From Hyphomicrobiales bacterium (GTDB lineage: Bacteria > Pseudomonadota > Alphaproteobacteria > Rhizobiales > Rhizobiaceae), in contig UBZP01000025.1 in NCBI GenBank assembly GCA_900469965.1, forward strand, positions 195,073 through 259,072: DNA of 64,000 nt, given 5' to 3'. Position numbers and translations under genes: made by a program. Under the pieces are notes generated by a model, which was not told the DNA's origin, searched no databases, and was given only the letters and a program-made list of their open reading frames with translations. Positions 54,838 through 64,000 of this stretch are shown one piece after another; the stretch's first letter is position 1, and the number at the start of each line of letters is the position of its first letter.

Positions 54838-56067
54838 TCACTCCCCGGGCAGGATGCGGACCGCGAACAGGTTGACGCCGGTGCCGGCGCCGGTGACATC
54901 GCTGTTGATCAGCAGGCGGCCGGCCGCGCTCGGCGACAGCGAACCTTCGAAGGTGACCTGGAACAAGAGGTCGGTGCGGTCCGACACGGCAAACCGGTGG
55001 CGGCCGCAATTGCCGAGCGTGCCGAAATCGCATTCGACCGACACCTGCGCCGGCTTGCCGCTGTCAGGCTCCACCGTCAGCGCGATCGTTGAGGTCTTTC
55101 CGGCCATCGCCTGCAGGATGTCCGGCGCGACGGCGACGGCGATGGCACCCGCGCGGTCCGCCGCTGTCGAGACGAGCCGGACCGCAGGCCCTTCGTCCGT
55201 GCTGACGGGTTCGTAGCGGCCTGCGCTTTCTGCCGACAGGGCGCCGGTGTCGGAGGGCTCGAAGACCTCGCGCCAGTCGGCGGAGAAACTGTTGTGCGTG
55301 TCGAGCGCCTCGCCACCGGGCTGGGCCGCCGGGAAATCCTCGCCGCTGACGCTCTGCGGCGGATTGGCGACGCTGCCGTCGCGCTCGGACGGCGGCAGCA
55401 GCAGGCCGCTGCTCTGCACCCACCAGGCGACCGTTCCCAGGGCGGCGACAAGGGTCGCGACGACGAGCAGGAAGGAGAACAGCCGCCCCCTGCGCCTGGG
55501 CGCCTTGGCCATCCGCGGCGAGGCGGCGACGATCGCATCGGCATCCGCGTGCGGTTCCGGATCGGGCTGCCCGCGCACCGGCTTCTGCGCCTTGCCGGTC
55601 GCAGCCGGCCTCGCCGCGGGGCCGAAGCCGTCCGCGCGTTCGGGACGGATCTGGTCGAGCTCGGGGGTGACGTCCGCCTCGGAACGGTCGCCCGACGCCC
55701 CCCCGTTTCTCTCGGCCCGCAGGTGGCCGTTCGTCCCGACGGAGCGGGGCTCGCCCGTCACCTGCGGCGGCGTCGCGGCCGGGGCTACCGGCGGGCGCAC
55801 GGAGGACGGCGGCTGCGCGGCGGCCGGCTGGCCGGCACCGGGCGTAGCAGCCTTCCGGGCGGCGCGTTGCTCGGCTTCGATCTGGCGGATCGTCATTTCC
55901 AGGCGGTGGCGCTGGGCCGCGATCGCTTCGGGATCGTTGATCTCCTGCTTGCGCAGCCCCGCCTCGAGCGCATTGCGGGCCGACTGATAGATCCGCGCGC
56001 GGGTTTCGGGATTGCCGCTTTCGGCACGCGCCAATGCGCTTCTGATGGCCTGTTCCAGTCCGCTCAC
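54838..56067 (-). CDS. Single-pass membrane protein of unknown function, conserved in rhizobia
   Basis: 409 residues. A short N-terminal helical region (LEQAIRSALARAESGNPETRARIYQSARNALEAGLRKQE) and a charged Pro/Ala-rich cytoplasmic linker lead to one membrane helix near residue 215-235 (FSFLLVVATLVAALGTVAWW). A beta-rich extracytoplasmic domain (about 275-409) contains two Cys (VECDFGTLGNCGRHRF). The GTG at 56065-56067 has AAGGAGGCAAT upstream. I recall uncharacterised homologues in Rhizobiaceae; function unknown. Confidence 0.78.
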   Translation of the reverse strand: MSGLEQAIRSALARAESGNPETRARIYQSARNALEAGLRKQEINDPEAIAAQRHRLEMTIRQIEAEQRAARKAATPGAGQPAAAQPPSSVRPPVAPAATPPQVTGEPRSVGTNGHLRAERNGGASGDRSEADVTPELDQIRPERADGFGPAARPAATGKAQKPVRGQPDPEPHADADAIVAASPRMAKAPRRRGRLFSFLLVVATLVAALGTVAWWVQSSGLLLPPSERDGSVANPPQSVSGEDFPAAQPGGEALDTHNSFSADWREVFEPSDTGALSAESAGRYEPVSTDEGPAVRLVSTAADRAGAIAVAVAPDILQAMAGKTSTIALTVEPDSGKPAQVSVECDFGTLGNCGRHRFAVSDRTDLLFQVTFEGSLSPSAAGRLLINSDVTGAGTGVNLFAVRILPGE

Positions 56068-56292
56068 ATTGCCTCCTTGGGTGCCGCACGGGCAAACGAA
56101 GCCAAGGCGTCTTCGTTTTTCTCTGTTAAGAATTCGGTAAACGTTGACGCCTGTTTCCGCAAGTCTGGGGCGACGCAAGGCCGGTCGCCGGCGGGGATAA
56201 CGAAAGGGCACGGTCGTCGCTTCGCATCGCCACGCCGGACGCGTGGGCGCTCGACGCGCATCTTTCCAACGGCGGCGAACGCTGCTAGTCTC

Positions 56293-56316
56293 ATTGACGT
56301 TTCCGTAAACGTAATA
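56293..56316. promoter_or_regulatory. Palindromic operator, site B (nitronate monooxygenase)
   Basis: ATTGACGTTT (56293-56302), centre CCGT, then AAACGTAATA (56307-56316). The left half is identical to site A from TTGACGTTT; the right half has one change (A for C) in the conserved CGTCAA. It ends 16 bases before the ATG. Confidence 0.6.
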
Positions 56317-56332
56317 TCATCCGGACCGCGAC

Positions 56333-57295
56333 ATGACCCTGCCTGCCATCCTCCGCGACAACCTCCGCCTGCCCGTCATCGCCTCTCCCCTCTTCATCAT
56401 CTCGCATCCCGCGTTGACGCTGGCGCAGTGCAAGGCGGGCGTCGTCGGCGCCTTTCCGGCGCTCAATGCCCGGCCGGAATCGCAGCTCGACGAATGGCTG
56501 GCGGGGATCACCGAGGCGCTTGCCGACCACAACGGCCGCCATCCGGATCGCCCGGCCGCCCCCTTTGCCGTCAACCAGATCGTCCACAAGTCGAACAGGC
56601 GGCTCGAGCACGATCTGATGCTGTGCGTCAAATACAAGGTGCCGGTGGTGATCTCCTCGCTCGGCGCGGTCCCCGAAGTCAACGACGCCATCCATTCCTA
56701 TGGCGGGATCGTGCTGCACGACGTCATCAACAACCGCCATGCCCATTCGGCGATCCGCAAGGGCGCCGACGGGCTGATCGCGGTTGCGGCCGGCGCCGGC
56801 GGGCACGCCGGCACGCTGTCGCCGTTCGCGCTCGTCCAGGAGATCCGCGGCTGGTTCGACGGCCCGCTCATCCTTTCGGGCGCGATCTCGACCGGCGGGG
56901 CGATCCTGGCCGCGCAGGCGATGGGCGCGGACATGGCCTATATCGGCTCGCCCTTCATCGCCACGACCGAGGCGCGCGCCAGCGACGCCTACAAGGCGGC
57001 GATCGTCGAGGCGAATGCGGCCGACATCGTCTATTCCAGCTACTTCACCGGCATTCACGGCAACTACCTGCGCTCATCGATCCGCGCCGCCGGCCTCGAT
57101 CCCGACAACCTGCCCGAGGCCGACCCGGCCAAGATGGATTTCGAGAAGGCGGAGACCGGCGCGAAGGCCTGGAAGGACATCTGGGGCTGCGGCCAGGGCA
57201 TCGGCGCCATCAAGGAGATCACCAGCACCGAGACCTACGTGGCGCGGCTCGAGGCGGAATACCGGGCCGCACGCCAACGCCTCGCCGACTCCTGA
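56333..57295 (+). CDS. Nitronate monooxygenase / NAD(P)H-dependent flavin oxidoreductase
   Basis: 320 residues, TIM-barrel FMN enzyme of the 2-nitropropane dioxygenase family: RLPVIASPLFIISHPALTLAQCKAG near the start, phosphate-binding GADGLIAVAAGAGGHAGTLSPFALVQEI (about 145-172) with the catalytic His in AGGHAG, and GAISTGGAILAAQAMGADMAYIGSPFIAT. It oxidises alkyl nitronates or reduces quinones or enoyl substrates. The operator upstream links it to the acyl-CoA regulon. Confidence 0.88.
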   Translation: MTLPAILRDNLRLPVIASPLFIISHPALTLAQCKAGVVGAFPALNARPESQLDEWLAGITEALADHNGRHPDRPAAPFAVNQIVHKSNRRLEHDLMLCVKYKVPVVISSLGAVPEVNDAIHSYGGIVLHDVINNRHAHSAIRKGADGLIAVAAGAGGHAGTLSPFALVQEIRGWFDGPLILSGAISTGGAILAAQAMGADMAYIGSPFIATTEARASDAYKAAIVEANAADIVYSSYFTGIHGNYLRSSIRAAGLDPDNLPEADPAKMDFEKAETGAKAWKDIWGCGQGIGAIKEITSTETYVARLEAEYRAARQRLADS

Positions 57296-57416
57296 GGCCC
57301 GCCTGTCCACACACAGGAGAAAATTGCCGTTGCGGAAACAGATGACTTGAAATCTTGCCGCAATGCGGCTATCAGCCCCACACATTCCGGCCCGCAATGC
57401 TTCGGGCCGAAAGCAG

Positions 57417-57492
57417 GCCGCTTTAGCTCAGTCGGTAGAGCACATCATTCGTAATGATGGGGTCACGTGTTCGAGTCACGTAAGCGGCACCA
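57417..57492 (+). tRNA. tRNA-Thr (CGT)
   Basis: 76-base cloverleaf: acceptor GCCGCTT with AAGCGGC, D arm GCTCAGTCGGTAGAGC, anticodon stem-loop CATCA-TTCGTAA-TGATG (anticodon CGT), T arm ACGTG-TTCGAGT-CACGT, encoded ACCA at the 3' end. Confidence 0.97.
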
Positions 57493-57701
57493 AAACTTTC
57501 AAGAACTTGAGCCTCATTGCGCCACCAGGCGGGTCTTTCTCGGTCGCTTCGCGGCCCGGGCATCGCACGGACACGATCATCGCGGGTGAACCGCCCGCCG
57601 GGCTCGTCACCCTCCCCGAGGGCGCCGGCCACAAATCCCTTGCCACCGGCAGCAAATGGATCGAAAATTTCCGCACGAGAACCGCAAGAGTGGAGGATGC
57701 C

Positions 57702-57878
57702 GTGTCCAGGCGCTTCTTATTCGTTGTGACCCTGTCGGTCTTGGCCCTGTTGGGCTGTCAAACCGAGCGGACAGACACTTCTCAATCCTCCGCCAACGAT
57801 ACCAGTCGCGGTGATTCCGGCAGCAATGGTTCTGGCGGTTCAGGCGGCTCGGGCGGATCAGGCGGATCAGGCTACTGA
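57702..57878 (+). CDS. Gly/Ser-repeat small lipoprotein
   Basis: 58 residues from a GTG with GGAGG eight bases upstream. A signal with lipobox LALLGC (Cys about 22) is followed by QTERTDTSQSSANDTSRGD and a GSGGSGGSGGSGGSGY tail. The mature part is wholly low-complexity and probably unstructured; it may space something from the membrane or be a surface peptide. Starts about 210 bases after tRNA-Thr, 35 before the next tiny gene. Confidence 0.65.
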   Translation: MSRRFLFVVTLSVLALLGCQTERTDTSQSSANDTSRGDSGSNGSGGSGGSGGSGGSGY

Positions 57879-57913
57879 GGGGACGCCCTTCCCGGATTGC
57901 CCAGGATACACTC

Positions 57914-58063
57914 ATGGACAAATCAGGCCTCACCTTTGTGATCCTGCTGTGCGCCTTGGCCGCCATGGTGCTGAGTGTGGGGCTGATGAACACCCAGGAA
58001 GCGGTGGTGCCGCCCGACGATCGATCGCTGATACCGCCGGATGTTCAGGATCAACCGCTGTAG
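57914..58063 (+). CDS. 49-residue single-helix membrane protein
   Basis: MDKSG, then one hydrophobic helix (LTFVILLCALAAMVLSVGLM, about 6-25), then a 24-residue acidic, Pro-rich tail (VVPPDDRSLIPPDVQDQPL). AGGA lies about ten bases before the ATG. I do not recognise it. The preceding lipoprotein gene is on the same strand, so the two may be co-transcribed. Confidence 0.5.
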   Translation: MDKSGLTFVILLCALAAMVLSVGLMNTQEAVVPPDDRSLIPPDVQDQPL

Positions 58064-58168
58064 CGCCATGCCCTGTCTCGGTTCTTCGCCTTCCGGCACG
58101 ACGTGAACCGTCAGCCGCCGTGGCACGAACTGCAGTGCAGCCGCGCGCACGACCGGCGGTCCTGCGGG

Positions 58169-59338
58169 CTATTCCGCTGCGGTTTTCTCGGCCGTCTTCT
58201 GGATGACCGGCGCCTCCTCGGTCATCTCGACCTCGCGCACCCATTCGCGCCAGATCGCCACCAGCAGCGCCATCAGCACCGGCCCGATGAACAGGCCGAG
58301 GAAGCCCATGGTCTTCACGCCGCCGATGAGGCCGAAGAAGGTCGGCAGGAAGGGCAGCTTGATCGGACCGCCGACCAGCTTCGGACGCAAGGTCTTGTCG
58401 ACGATGAAGAGCTCGATGGAGCCCCAGAGGAAGAGCGCGATGCCGGCGACGGCCGAACCGCTGGCGACGAGATAGATCGACACCAGCGTGAAAGCGAGCG
58501 GCGCGCCGCCGGGAAAGAGCGCCATCAGGCCCGTCAGCACGCCGAGCGTGACGGCGGAGGGAACGCCGGCGATCCAGTAGGCGATGCCGAGCACGATGCC
58601 CTCGCCGATCGCAATCAGCGTCATGCCGGTGACGGTGGAGCTGATCGTGGCGGGAACGATGCGTGAGATCCGCTCCCAGCGCATCGGCAGGATGCGCTCG
58701 CCGATGCTGTCCACCTGCGACAGGAAGCTCTCTCCGTCCCGATAGATGAAGAAGAGCGCGATCAGCATGAAGAGCATCGTCAGCAGCAGGTGGAAGGCGG
58801 CGCCGCCGGCCGCCAGCGCGACGCGATAGATATTGCCGATATTGGCGCCGCTGATGATCTGCGTCACCTCGCCGATCGCGCCGGGATGATCGAGAAGCTG
58901 GGTCCAGCGGTTGGCGACCCATTCGCCCACCACCGGCAGGGCGCGGATCCAGTCCGGCACCGGCGCGCCGGTCTTGTTGGTCGCCACCGCCCAGCCGATC
59001 CACTCGCGCACCTCCTGGAAAGCGTAAGTGACGGCGAACATGATGGGCACGATGATGAAGGCGAGGATCAGCAGGATGGCGATCGCCGCGGCCAGCGTGC
59101 GCTGGCCGTTCAGCGCCCGCCGCAGCCGACAGAACAGAGGCCAGCTCGCCGTGGCGATCACGAGCGCGGCCAGGACCGGCACGACGAAGCCGTGGAAGAA
59201 ATAGATGCCGGCGACGATGACGAGCAGCAGCAGCCAGCGCGCAGCGGAGATCGACGAGATCAGGGCAACGCCGGTCGTCCGCGCTGCTCCAAGCAGGCGC
59301 GGCTCTTGGCGGATATTGCGCAGTTCGGGCTGATGCAC
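58169..59338 (-). CDS. AI-2E family transporter
   Basis: 389 residues with about eight helices in the AI-2E (TqsA/YdiK) pattern (LLLVIVAGIYFFHGFVVPVLAALVIATASWPL, then GVLTGLMALFPGGAPLAFTLVSIYLVASGSAVAG and FFGLIGGVKTMGFLGLFIGPVLMALLVAIWREW). Some members export autoinducer-2, others are Na+/H+ antiporters; which applies is unknown. GTG at 59336-59338 with AGGAGGAATACG upstream. Confidence 0.85.
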   Translation of the reverse strand: MHQPELRNIRQEPRLLGAARTTGVALISSISAARWLLLLVIVAGIYFFHGFVVPVLAALVIATASWPLFCRLRRALNGQRTLAAAIAILLILAFIIVPIMFAVTYAFQEVREWIGWAVATNKTGAPVPDWIRALPVVGEWVANRWTQLLDHPGAIGEVTQIISGANIGNIYRVALAAGGAAFHLLLTMLFMLIALFFIYRDGESFLSQVDSIGERILPMRWERISRIVPATISSTVTGMTLIAIGEGIVLGIAYWIAGVPSAVTLGVLTGLMALFPGGAPLAFTLVSIYLVASGSAVAGIALFLWGSIELFIVDKTLRPKLVGGPIKLPFLPTFFGLIGGVKTMGFLGLFIGPVLMALLVAIWREWVREVEMTEEAPVIQKTAEKTAAE

Positions 59339-59557
59339 CGTATTCCTCCTGTTCGATGCGGCGCCGCACTCATCGCAATCCGGGACGCATCGCCTCATAT
59401 GGTGATACCAGTGTCGCATGTCACGGCAAAGAAAACCTTGCCGGTGCGACATTTTTCTTGCCCCGTCCGATTGCGGCGGGCGCCCGATGCTCCGGCCTGA
59501 CGCGCAAAGCCTTGCGGCCGCGCACCTTGCGACAGGCGCAGGAACGGCGCTTGCGCC

Positions 59558-59986
59558 CTATTGCGGCACGCAGGTCCGGCGCGGACCGCTCAAGGGCTGG
59601 TAGCTGTTGTCCGACCGGCGGTAGCTCCGGTACCGGTTGGCGCACCATTGCTCCCGCGTCATGCCGTAGACGGGTGCGCCCGGCCCGACGGTCACGTCGC
59701 CCAGCATCTCGCCGGTGCCGAAGGCCCATCGCGGGTACCAGTAGCCGTTGGGATGGCGATAGTAGCCGTCGCGGTAGGTGGCATATCCGCTGAGCCCGCG
59801 AAAGGTCGGCGCGCGGCGCAGGCCGTCGATCGGGTCACGGGCGACACCGAGCGCATCCACCGGGTCCTGCCCGACCACGACCGGGCCGTGGCGGGGCTGC
59901 AAGGCATCGATCGCCGAGGCCGGACCGGCGGCAACCGACAGGGCGCAAAGAAACGCCGGGACTGTCCTGCCGATCCACCCGCCCAT
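59558..59986 (-). CDS. BA14K family exported protein
   Basis: 142 residues with a signal peptide (GRTVPAFLCALSVAAGPASA) and the C-terminal BA14K motif WCANRYRSYRRSDNSYQPLSGPRRTC. The family was defined in Brucella as an immunoreactive, lectin-like surface protein. Middle region is Tyr/Pro-rich (YRDGYYRHPNGYWYPRW). ATG at 59984-59986. Confidence 0.85.
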   Translation of the reverse strand: MGGWIGRTVPAFLCALSVAAGPASAIDALQPRHGPVVVGQDPVDALGVARDPIDGLRRAPTFRGLSGYATYRDGYYRHPNGYWYPRWAFGTGEMLGDVTVGPGAPVYGMTREQWCANRYRSYRRSDNSYQPLSGPRRTCVPQ

Positions 59987-60109
59987 CCTGAAGGCTCCTC
60001 CTGGCTTTCGCGCGAAAAGGCATTTTCTCATGGAATCCGGCGCCGTTCCAGCCGCCCCGATGCCGCCGGCCTGCCGCGCCGCACCATGTTGATGCCTGCA
60101 GTCTGCTTA

Positions 60110-60125
60110 TTGACGTTTACGTCAA
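60110..60125. promoter_or_regulatory. Compact palindromic operator, site C (fadD)
   Basis: TTGACGTTTACGTCAA: arms TTGACGT and ACGTCAA around TT. It shares the TTGACGTTTACG left half of site A but the right half is 6 bases closer. It lies 130 bases before the fadD start with TATATA at 60129-60134 just downstream. Confidence 0.6.
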
Positions 60126-60256
60126 GGTTATATAGCGATTGTGCTTGATGCCCAGGACCAAAGGCATCATGCTGCCGCACCGGGAGGTTGGAGGACCTGC
60201 CGGTTGCGTCTAGAAGGCAGCAGGGATACCGGGCATGCAAGGGAGGATCGGCATAC

Positions 60257-61957
60257 ATGGCAGCAACCGTTCAGGACCGGACCGGACCATCTTCCGACAG
60301 GATCTGGCTCTCCTCCTATCCGCCCGGGACTCCTGCCGAAATCCCGCCGCTCGCCTATGAATCGATCGGCGACGCGCTCGTCCATTATTGCGACAAATAT
60401 GCCGATCGCCCCGCCTTCATCAGCATGGGCAAGGCGCTGAGCTTCCGGGATCTGGAGACGCAGTCGGCCCGGATCGGCGCCTGGCTGCAATCGCGCGGCC
60501 TGGCGAAGGGCGATCGCGTCGCGGTGATGATGCCGAACATCCTGCAGAACCCGGTGACGGTCTACGGCATCCTGCGCGCGGGGTTCACCGTCGTGAACGT
60601 CAATCCGCTCTACACGCCGCGCGAACTGGAGCACCAGCTCAACGATTCCGGGGCGAAGGTGCTGTTCGTGCTGGAGAACTTCGCCCATACCGTCCAGCAG
60701 GCGATCGGCCGGACCGGGGTGAAGGACGTCGTCGTCTGCAGCATGGGCGACATGCTGGGCCTGAAGGGGCACGTGGTCAACCTGATCGTGCGCAGGGTCA
60801 AGAAGCTCGTGCCGGCGTGGTCGCTGCCGGGCCATCATCCCTTTTCCTCGGTGATGGCCAAGAGTGCCGGCCTGAGCCTCGGCGAGGCGAAGGTTGCGCG
60901 CACCGACATCGCCTTCCTCCAGTACACGGGCGGCACCACCGGCGTCTCGAAGGGCGCGATGCTGACCCATGCCAACCTGCTCTCCAACATGGAGCAGATG
61001 GGCATCTGGCTGGAGACCGCCTTCATCGGAAAGCAGAAGCCGGAGCGGATGGTCTTTCTCTGCGCCCTGCCCCTCTACCACATCTTCGCGCTGACGGTGA
61101 ACTCGCTCGCAGGGCTCCTGACCGGCGCGACCAACATCCTGATCGCCAATCCGCGCGACATTCCGGCGCTCGTCAAGGACATGGCGACCTATCGCGTCAA
61201 TGTCTTTCCCGGCCTCAACACGCTGTTCAACGCCCTGATGAACAATGCCGAATTCCAGAAGATCGACTTCTCCGACCTGGCGCTGACCTTCGGCGGCGGC
61301 ATGTCCGTCCAGCACCCCGTCGCAGAGCGCTGGCACAAGATGACCGGCTGCCCGATCGCAGAGGGCTACGGGCTCTCAGAGACCTCGCCGGTGGCGACCG
61401 CGAACCGGCTGGACACGAGCAGCTTCACCGGCACGATCGGCATGCCGCTGCCCTCCACCGACGTGGACATTCGCGACGACGACGGCAATTCGCTGCCGAT
61501 CGGCACGGTCGGCGAGATCTGCATCCGCGGCCCCCAGGTGATGGCCGGCTACTGGCAGCGTCCCGACGAGACCGCGCGCGTGATGACCGCCGACGGCTTT
61601 TTCCGCACCGGCGACGTCGGCTTCATGAACGAGGAAGGGCTGATCAAGATCGTCGACCGCAAGAAGGACATGATCCTCGTCTCCGGCTTCAACGTCTTCC
61701 CGAACGAGGTCGAGGAGGTGGCGATGACGCTGCCGGGCGTGCTCGAATGCGCGGCGATCGGCATTCCGGACGAGCATTCGGGCGAGGCGGTCAAGCTCTT
61801 CGTCGTGCGACGGGACCCGAACCTCACCGAGGCGGCGGTGAAGGCCCACTGTGCCGACAACCTGACCAACTACAAGCGTCCGCGCTTCGTCGAATTCCGC
61901 AACGAACTGCCGAAATCCAATGTCGGCAAGATCCTGCGGAGGGAGCTGCGTTCCTAG
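60257..61957 (+). CDS. fadD: Long-chain fatty acid-CoA ligase
   Basis: 566 residues, AMP-forming ligase: P-loop QYTGGTTGVSKGAMLTHANL, EGYGLSETSPVA, FFRTGDVGFMNEEG, hinge VDRKKDMILVSGFNVFPNEVEE and the A10 Lys in KSNVGKILRREL. It activates long-chain (or dicarboxylic) acids as CoA esters, feeding the beta-oxidation operon at 6-12 kb that has a related operator. ATG at 60257 with GGGAGGATCGG upstream. Confidence 0.92.
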   Translation: MAATVQDRTGPSSDRIWLSSYPPGTPAEIPPLAYESIGDALVHYCDKYADRPAFISMGKALSFRDLETQSARIGAWLQSRGLAKGDRVAVMMPNILQNPVTVYGILRAGFTVVNVNPLYTPRELEHQLNDSGAKVLFVLENFAHTVQQAIGRTGVKDVVVCSMGDMLGLKGHVVNLIVRRVKKLVPAWSLPGHHPFSSVMAKSAGLSLGEAKVARTDIAFLQYTGGTTGVSKGAMLTHANLLSNMEQMGIWLETAFIGKQKPERMVFLCALPLYHIFALTVNSLAGLLTGATNILIANPRDIPALVKDMATYRVNVFPGLNTLFNALMNNAEFQKIDFSDLALTFGGGMSVQHPVAERWHKMTGCPIAEGYGLSETSPVATANRLDTSSFTGTIGMPLPSTDVDIRDDDGNSLPIGTVGEICIRGPQVMAGYWQRPDETARVMTADGFFRTGDVGFMNEEGLIKIVDRKKDMILVSGFNVFPNEVEEVAMTLPGVLECAAIGIPDEHSGEAVKLFVVRRDPNLTEAAVKAHCADNLTNYKRPRFVEFRNELPKSNVGKILRRELRS

Positions 61958-62100
61958 GCCGTCCCGACCACATAAATCGATTTAGAATTTTTCATGAAAT
62001 CCCGCGGCTTTCATCCGAAAGCGGCATCGCGCCCTTGATTCACGCCATGCAAAGCGACTAGCTAGCGCCACCAGCCATGTTGCGATGCAGGGAGACTGTC

Positions 62101-63726
62101 ATGAACGCGCTTGTCGAAACGCTGAAGATCACCGCGAAGGACACCAACGCCACGGACATCCGGGCCGCCTTCGCCGCCGACCCGCAACGCTTCGCCCGCT
62201 TCAGCGTCTCGCTCGACGACTTCCTGTTCGATTTCTCCAAATGCGCGGTGAACGAGCGCATCCTCGACGGGCTGGAAGCGCTGGCCAAGGAAGCGGGCGT
62301 CGAGAAGAAGCGCGACGCCATGTTCGCCGGCGAGAAGATCAACATCACCGAGGAGCGCGCGGTGTTGCACACCGCCCTTCGCAACCGCTCGAACACGCCG
62401 GTTCTCGTCGACGGCCGGGACGTCATGCCGGACGTCAACGGCGTGCTCGACGCCATGGGCGCCTTCGCCGACGGCATCCGCTCCGGCAAGCTCGCCGGCG
62501 CGACGGGCAAGAAGATCACCGACGTCGTCAATATCGGCATCGGCGGCTCGGACCTCGGCCCGGTGATGGCGACGCTGGCGCTTGCCCCCTATCACGACGG
62601 GCCGCGCCTGCATTTCGTCTCCAACATCGACGGCGCGCACATCGCCGACACGCTGAAGCTGCTGGAGGCGGAAACGACGCTCTTCATCGTCGCCTCGAAG
62701 ACCTTCACCACGATCGAGACGATGACCAATGCCGCAACGGCGCGTGCCTTCATCGCCGGCAAGCTCGGCGAGGCGGCGGTCGGCCACCACTTCTGCGCCG
62801 TCTCCACCGCGCTCGACAAGGTCTCCGCCTTCGGGATCGCCGGGGAACGGGTGTTCGGCTTCTGGGACTGGGTCGGCGGGCGTTATTCGATCTGGTCGGC
62901 GATCGGCCTGCCGCTGATGATCGCGATCGGCAAGGACAACTTCGCAGAGTTCCTCGCCGGCGGCCATGCGATCGACAACCATTTCCGCACAGCACCCTTC
63001 CGCCAGAACATTCCGATGCTGCTCGGGCTCATCGGCTTCTACCACCGCAACGTGCTCGGCTATCCGTCACGGGCGATCCTGCCCTACGACCAGCGCCTGT
63101 CGCGCTTTCCCGCCTACCTGCAGCAGCTCGACATGGAATCGAACGGCAAGGCGGTGACGATGGACAGCAAGCCGGTCGAGGGCGACACCGGCCCGGTCGT
63201 CTGGGGCGAGCCCGGCACCAACGGCCAGCACGCCTTCTACCAGCTGATCCATCAGGGCACGACCGTCATCCCGGCCGAGTTCATGATCGCCGCCAACGGC
63301 CATGAGAAGAACCTGCGCCACCAGCACGAGCTTTTGATCGCCAACTGCCTGGCGCAATCGGAAGCCTTGATGAAGGGGCGCAGCCTCGCTGAGGCCAAGG
63401 CGCAGCTGACCTCGAAGGGCATGGACGATGCCAAGGCCGACCGGATCGCGCCGCACCGCGTCTTCTCCGGCAACCGCCCGTCGATCACCATGGTCTACGA
63501 CGAACTGACCCCGTTTGCGCTCGGCCGCCTGATCGCCCTCTACGAGCACCGCGTCTTCGTCGAGGGCGCGCTGTTCAACATCAATTCGTTCGACCAGTGG
63601 GGCGTGGAACTCGGCAAGGAACTGGCGACGGGGCTGCTGCCGGTCGTGGAAGGCAAGGAGAGCGCGGAGGGACACGATTCGTCCACCGCCGGCCTGGTCG
63701 CGGCCCTGCTGAAGGCGGCGAAGTAA
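62101..63726 (+). CDS. pgi: Glucose-6-phosphate isomerase
   Basis: 541 residues. Signature segments [56 protein letters not shown], and the C-terminal [14 protein letters not shown]; active-site Glu in [12 protein letters not shown] and His in [15 protein letters not shown]. Interconverts glucose-6-phosphate and fructose-6-phosphate. GGGAGACTGTC precedes the ATG. A hairpin CGGCTTTC/GAAAGCGG about 80 bases upstream may be a regulatory or terminator structure. Confidence 0.95.
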   Translation: MNALVETLKITAKDTNATDIRAAFAADPQRFARFSVSLDDFLFDFSKCAVNERILDGLEALAKEAGVEKKRDAMFAGEKINITEERAVLHTALRNRSNTPVLVDGRDVMPDVNGVLDAMGAFADGIRSGKLAGATGKKITDVVNIGIGGSDLGPVMATLALAPYHDGPRLHFVSNIDGAHIADTLKLLEAETTLFIVASKTFTTIETMTNAATARAFIAGKLGEAAVGHHFCAVSTALDKVSAFGIAGERVFGFWDWVGGRYSIWSAIGLPLMIAIGKDNFAEFLAGGHAIDNHFRTAPFRQNIPMLLGLIGFYHRNVLGYPSRAILPYDQRLSRFPAYLQQLDMESNGKAVTMDSKPVEGDTGPVVWGEPGTNGQHAFYQLIHQGTTVIPAEFMIAANGHEKNLRHQHELLIANCLAQSEALMKGRSLAEAKAQLTSKGMDDAKADRIAPHRVFSGNRPSITMVYDELTPFALGRLIALYEHRVFVEGALFNINSFDQWGVELGKELATGLLPVVEGKESAEGHDSSTAGLVAALLKAAK

Positions 63727-63770
63727 GCCGCCGCCTCGGAGCCGGCACGGATCCACGGCAAAGCCACCAG

Positions 63771-63803
63771 GGCCGCCTTCTCGCGAGGGCGGCCTTCTTT
63801 CGT
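63771..63803 (+). terminator. Candidate terminator after pgi
   Basis: GGCCGCC (63771-63777) pairs with GGCGGCC (63788-63794), followed by TTCTTTC. The T run is short, so efficiency is uncertain. Confidence 0.45.
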
Positions 63804-63862
63804 TCCGGGGAGAAGAGCGAAATGCCTCCAGGCCATGAGCGGACTTGCCGCGCGCGATGCTC

Positions 63863-63918
63863 GCCCCTCATCCGACGCTCCGCGCCACCTTCTCCCCGCC
63901 GGCGGAGAAGAGGGAAAG
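63863..63918. repeat. RIME-like repeat fragment
   Basis: gcccctcatccgacgctccg then caccttctccccgccggcgg-agaag resembles one half of the repeat at 8040-8158, in the opposite orientation. Confidence 0.55.
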
Positions 63919-64000
63919 TGTGGGGATTTCATATTACCGGAAGCAGCCCCCTCGCCTCGGTCGGCGGGAGGAGCAGGGACGCCTAGGGTCAGGACCTATT

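Overview
The window reads as a high-GC alphaproteobacterial chromosome, most likely Rhizobiaceae (Sinorhizobium/Ensifer/Shinella-like). This is inferred from GcrA next to a cluster of GANTC sites, a PodJ-type polar scaffold, a SAM-II riboswitch ahead of metZ, a BA14K protein, the long-form pst permeases, and RIME-like mosaic repeats. It also fits the gene neighbourhoods podJ/acyl-CoA dehydrogenase/thiolase/fadB-like, metZ-apaG-hslO-argF-argD-gcrA-phoB, and fadD-pgi.

Layout. At 0-6 kb are a sulfite-exporter-like pair (TSUP plus TIGR02186, cut by the window edge) and a large PodJ-like protein. At 6-12 kb is a beta-oxidation operon (acyl-CoA dehydrogenase, thiolase, small membrane protein, FadB/FadJ-like) behind a perfect-armed palindromic operator. 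At 12-20 kb are a methyltransferase with a divergent GlxA-type regulator, a DUF6790 membrane protein, a 44-residue lipoprotein, a Tim44-like protein, an HxlR-SCP2-like regulator divergent from a second acyl-CoA dehydrogenase, a glycine-zipper lipoprotein and an EF-hand protein. At 20-27 kb are two EamA transporters, an S24 peptidase-type repressor, a degenerate thermonuclease-like protein, a TerB-like protein, a solute-binding protein, a membrane glycosyltransferase and tRNA-Gly.

From about 27.5 to 34 kb composition shifts to AT-rich and gene density collapses. This accessory block holds one protein that fuses an AMP-forming ligase, a carrier domain and a membrane acyltransferase. It also holds a pair of unfamiliar small exported or membrane genes, and several degenerate copies of the same short repeat in both orientations. 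A surface-polysaccharide cassette follows (two glycosyltransferases, an FkbM-type methyltransferase and a pyruvyltransferase, 34-38 kb).

From 38 kb on the sequence is core chromosome again: dcd; SAM-II riboswitch-metZ; apaG; hslO; argF; argD; gcrA; the Pho regulon phoR-pstS-pstC-pstA-pstB-phoU-phoB on the minus strand behind a Pho box, with ppk2 divergent from phoR; a membrane protein of unknown role; nitronate monooxygenase; tRNA-Thr; two tiny envelope proteins; an AI-2E family permease; BA14K; fadD; pgi.

Two cross-window themes stand out. First, related palindromes built on TTGACGTTT/AAACGTCAA half-sites lie upstream of three separate CoA or oxidative-metabolism loci (6.1, 56.3 and 60.1 kb), implying one local regulon. 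Second, the fusion acyltransferase with its flanking repeats is the best candidate for a little-described system. Most calls rest on reading motifs by eye; no database search was possible.
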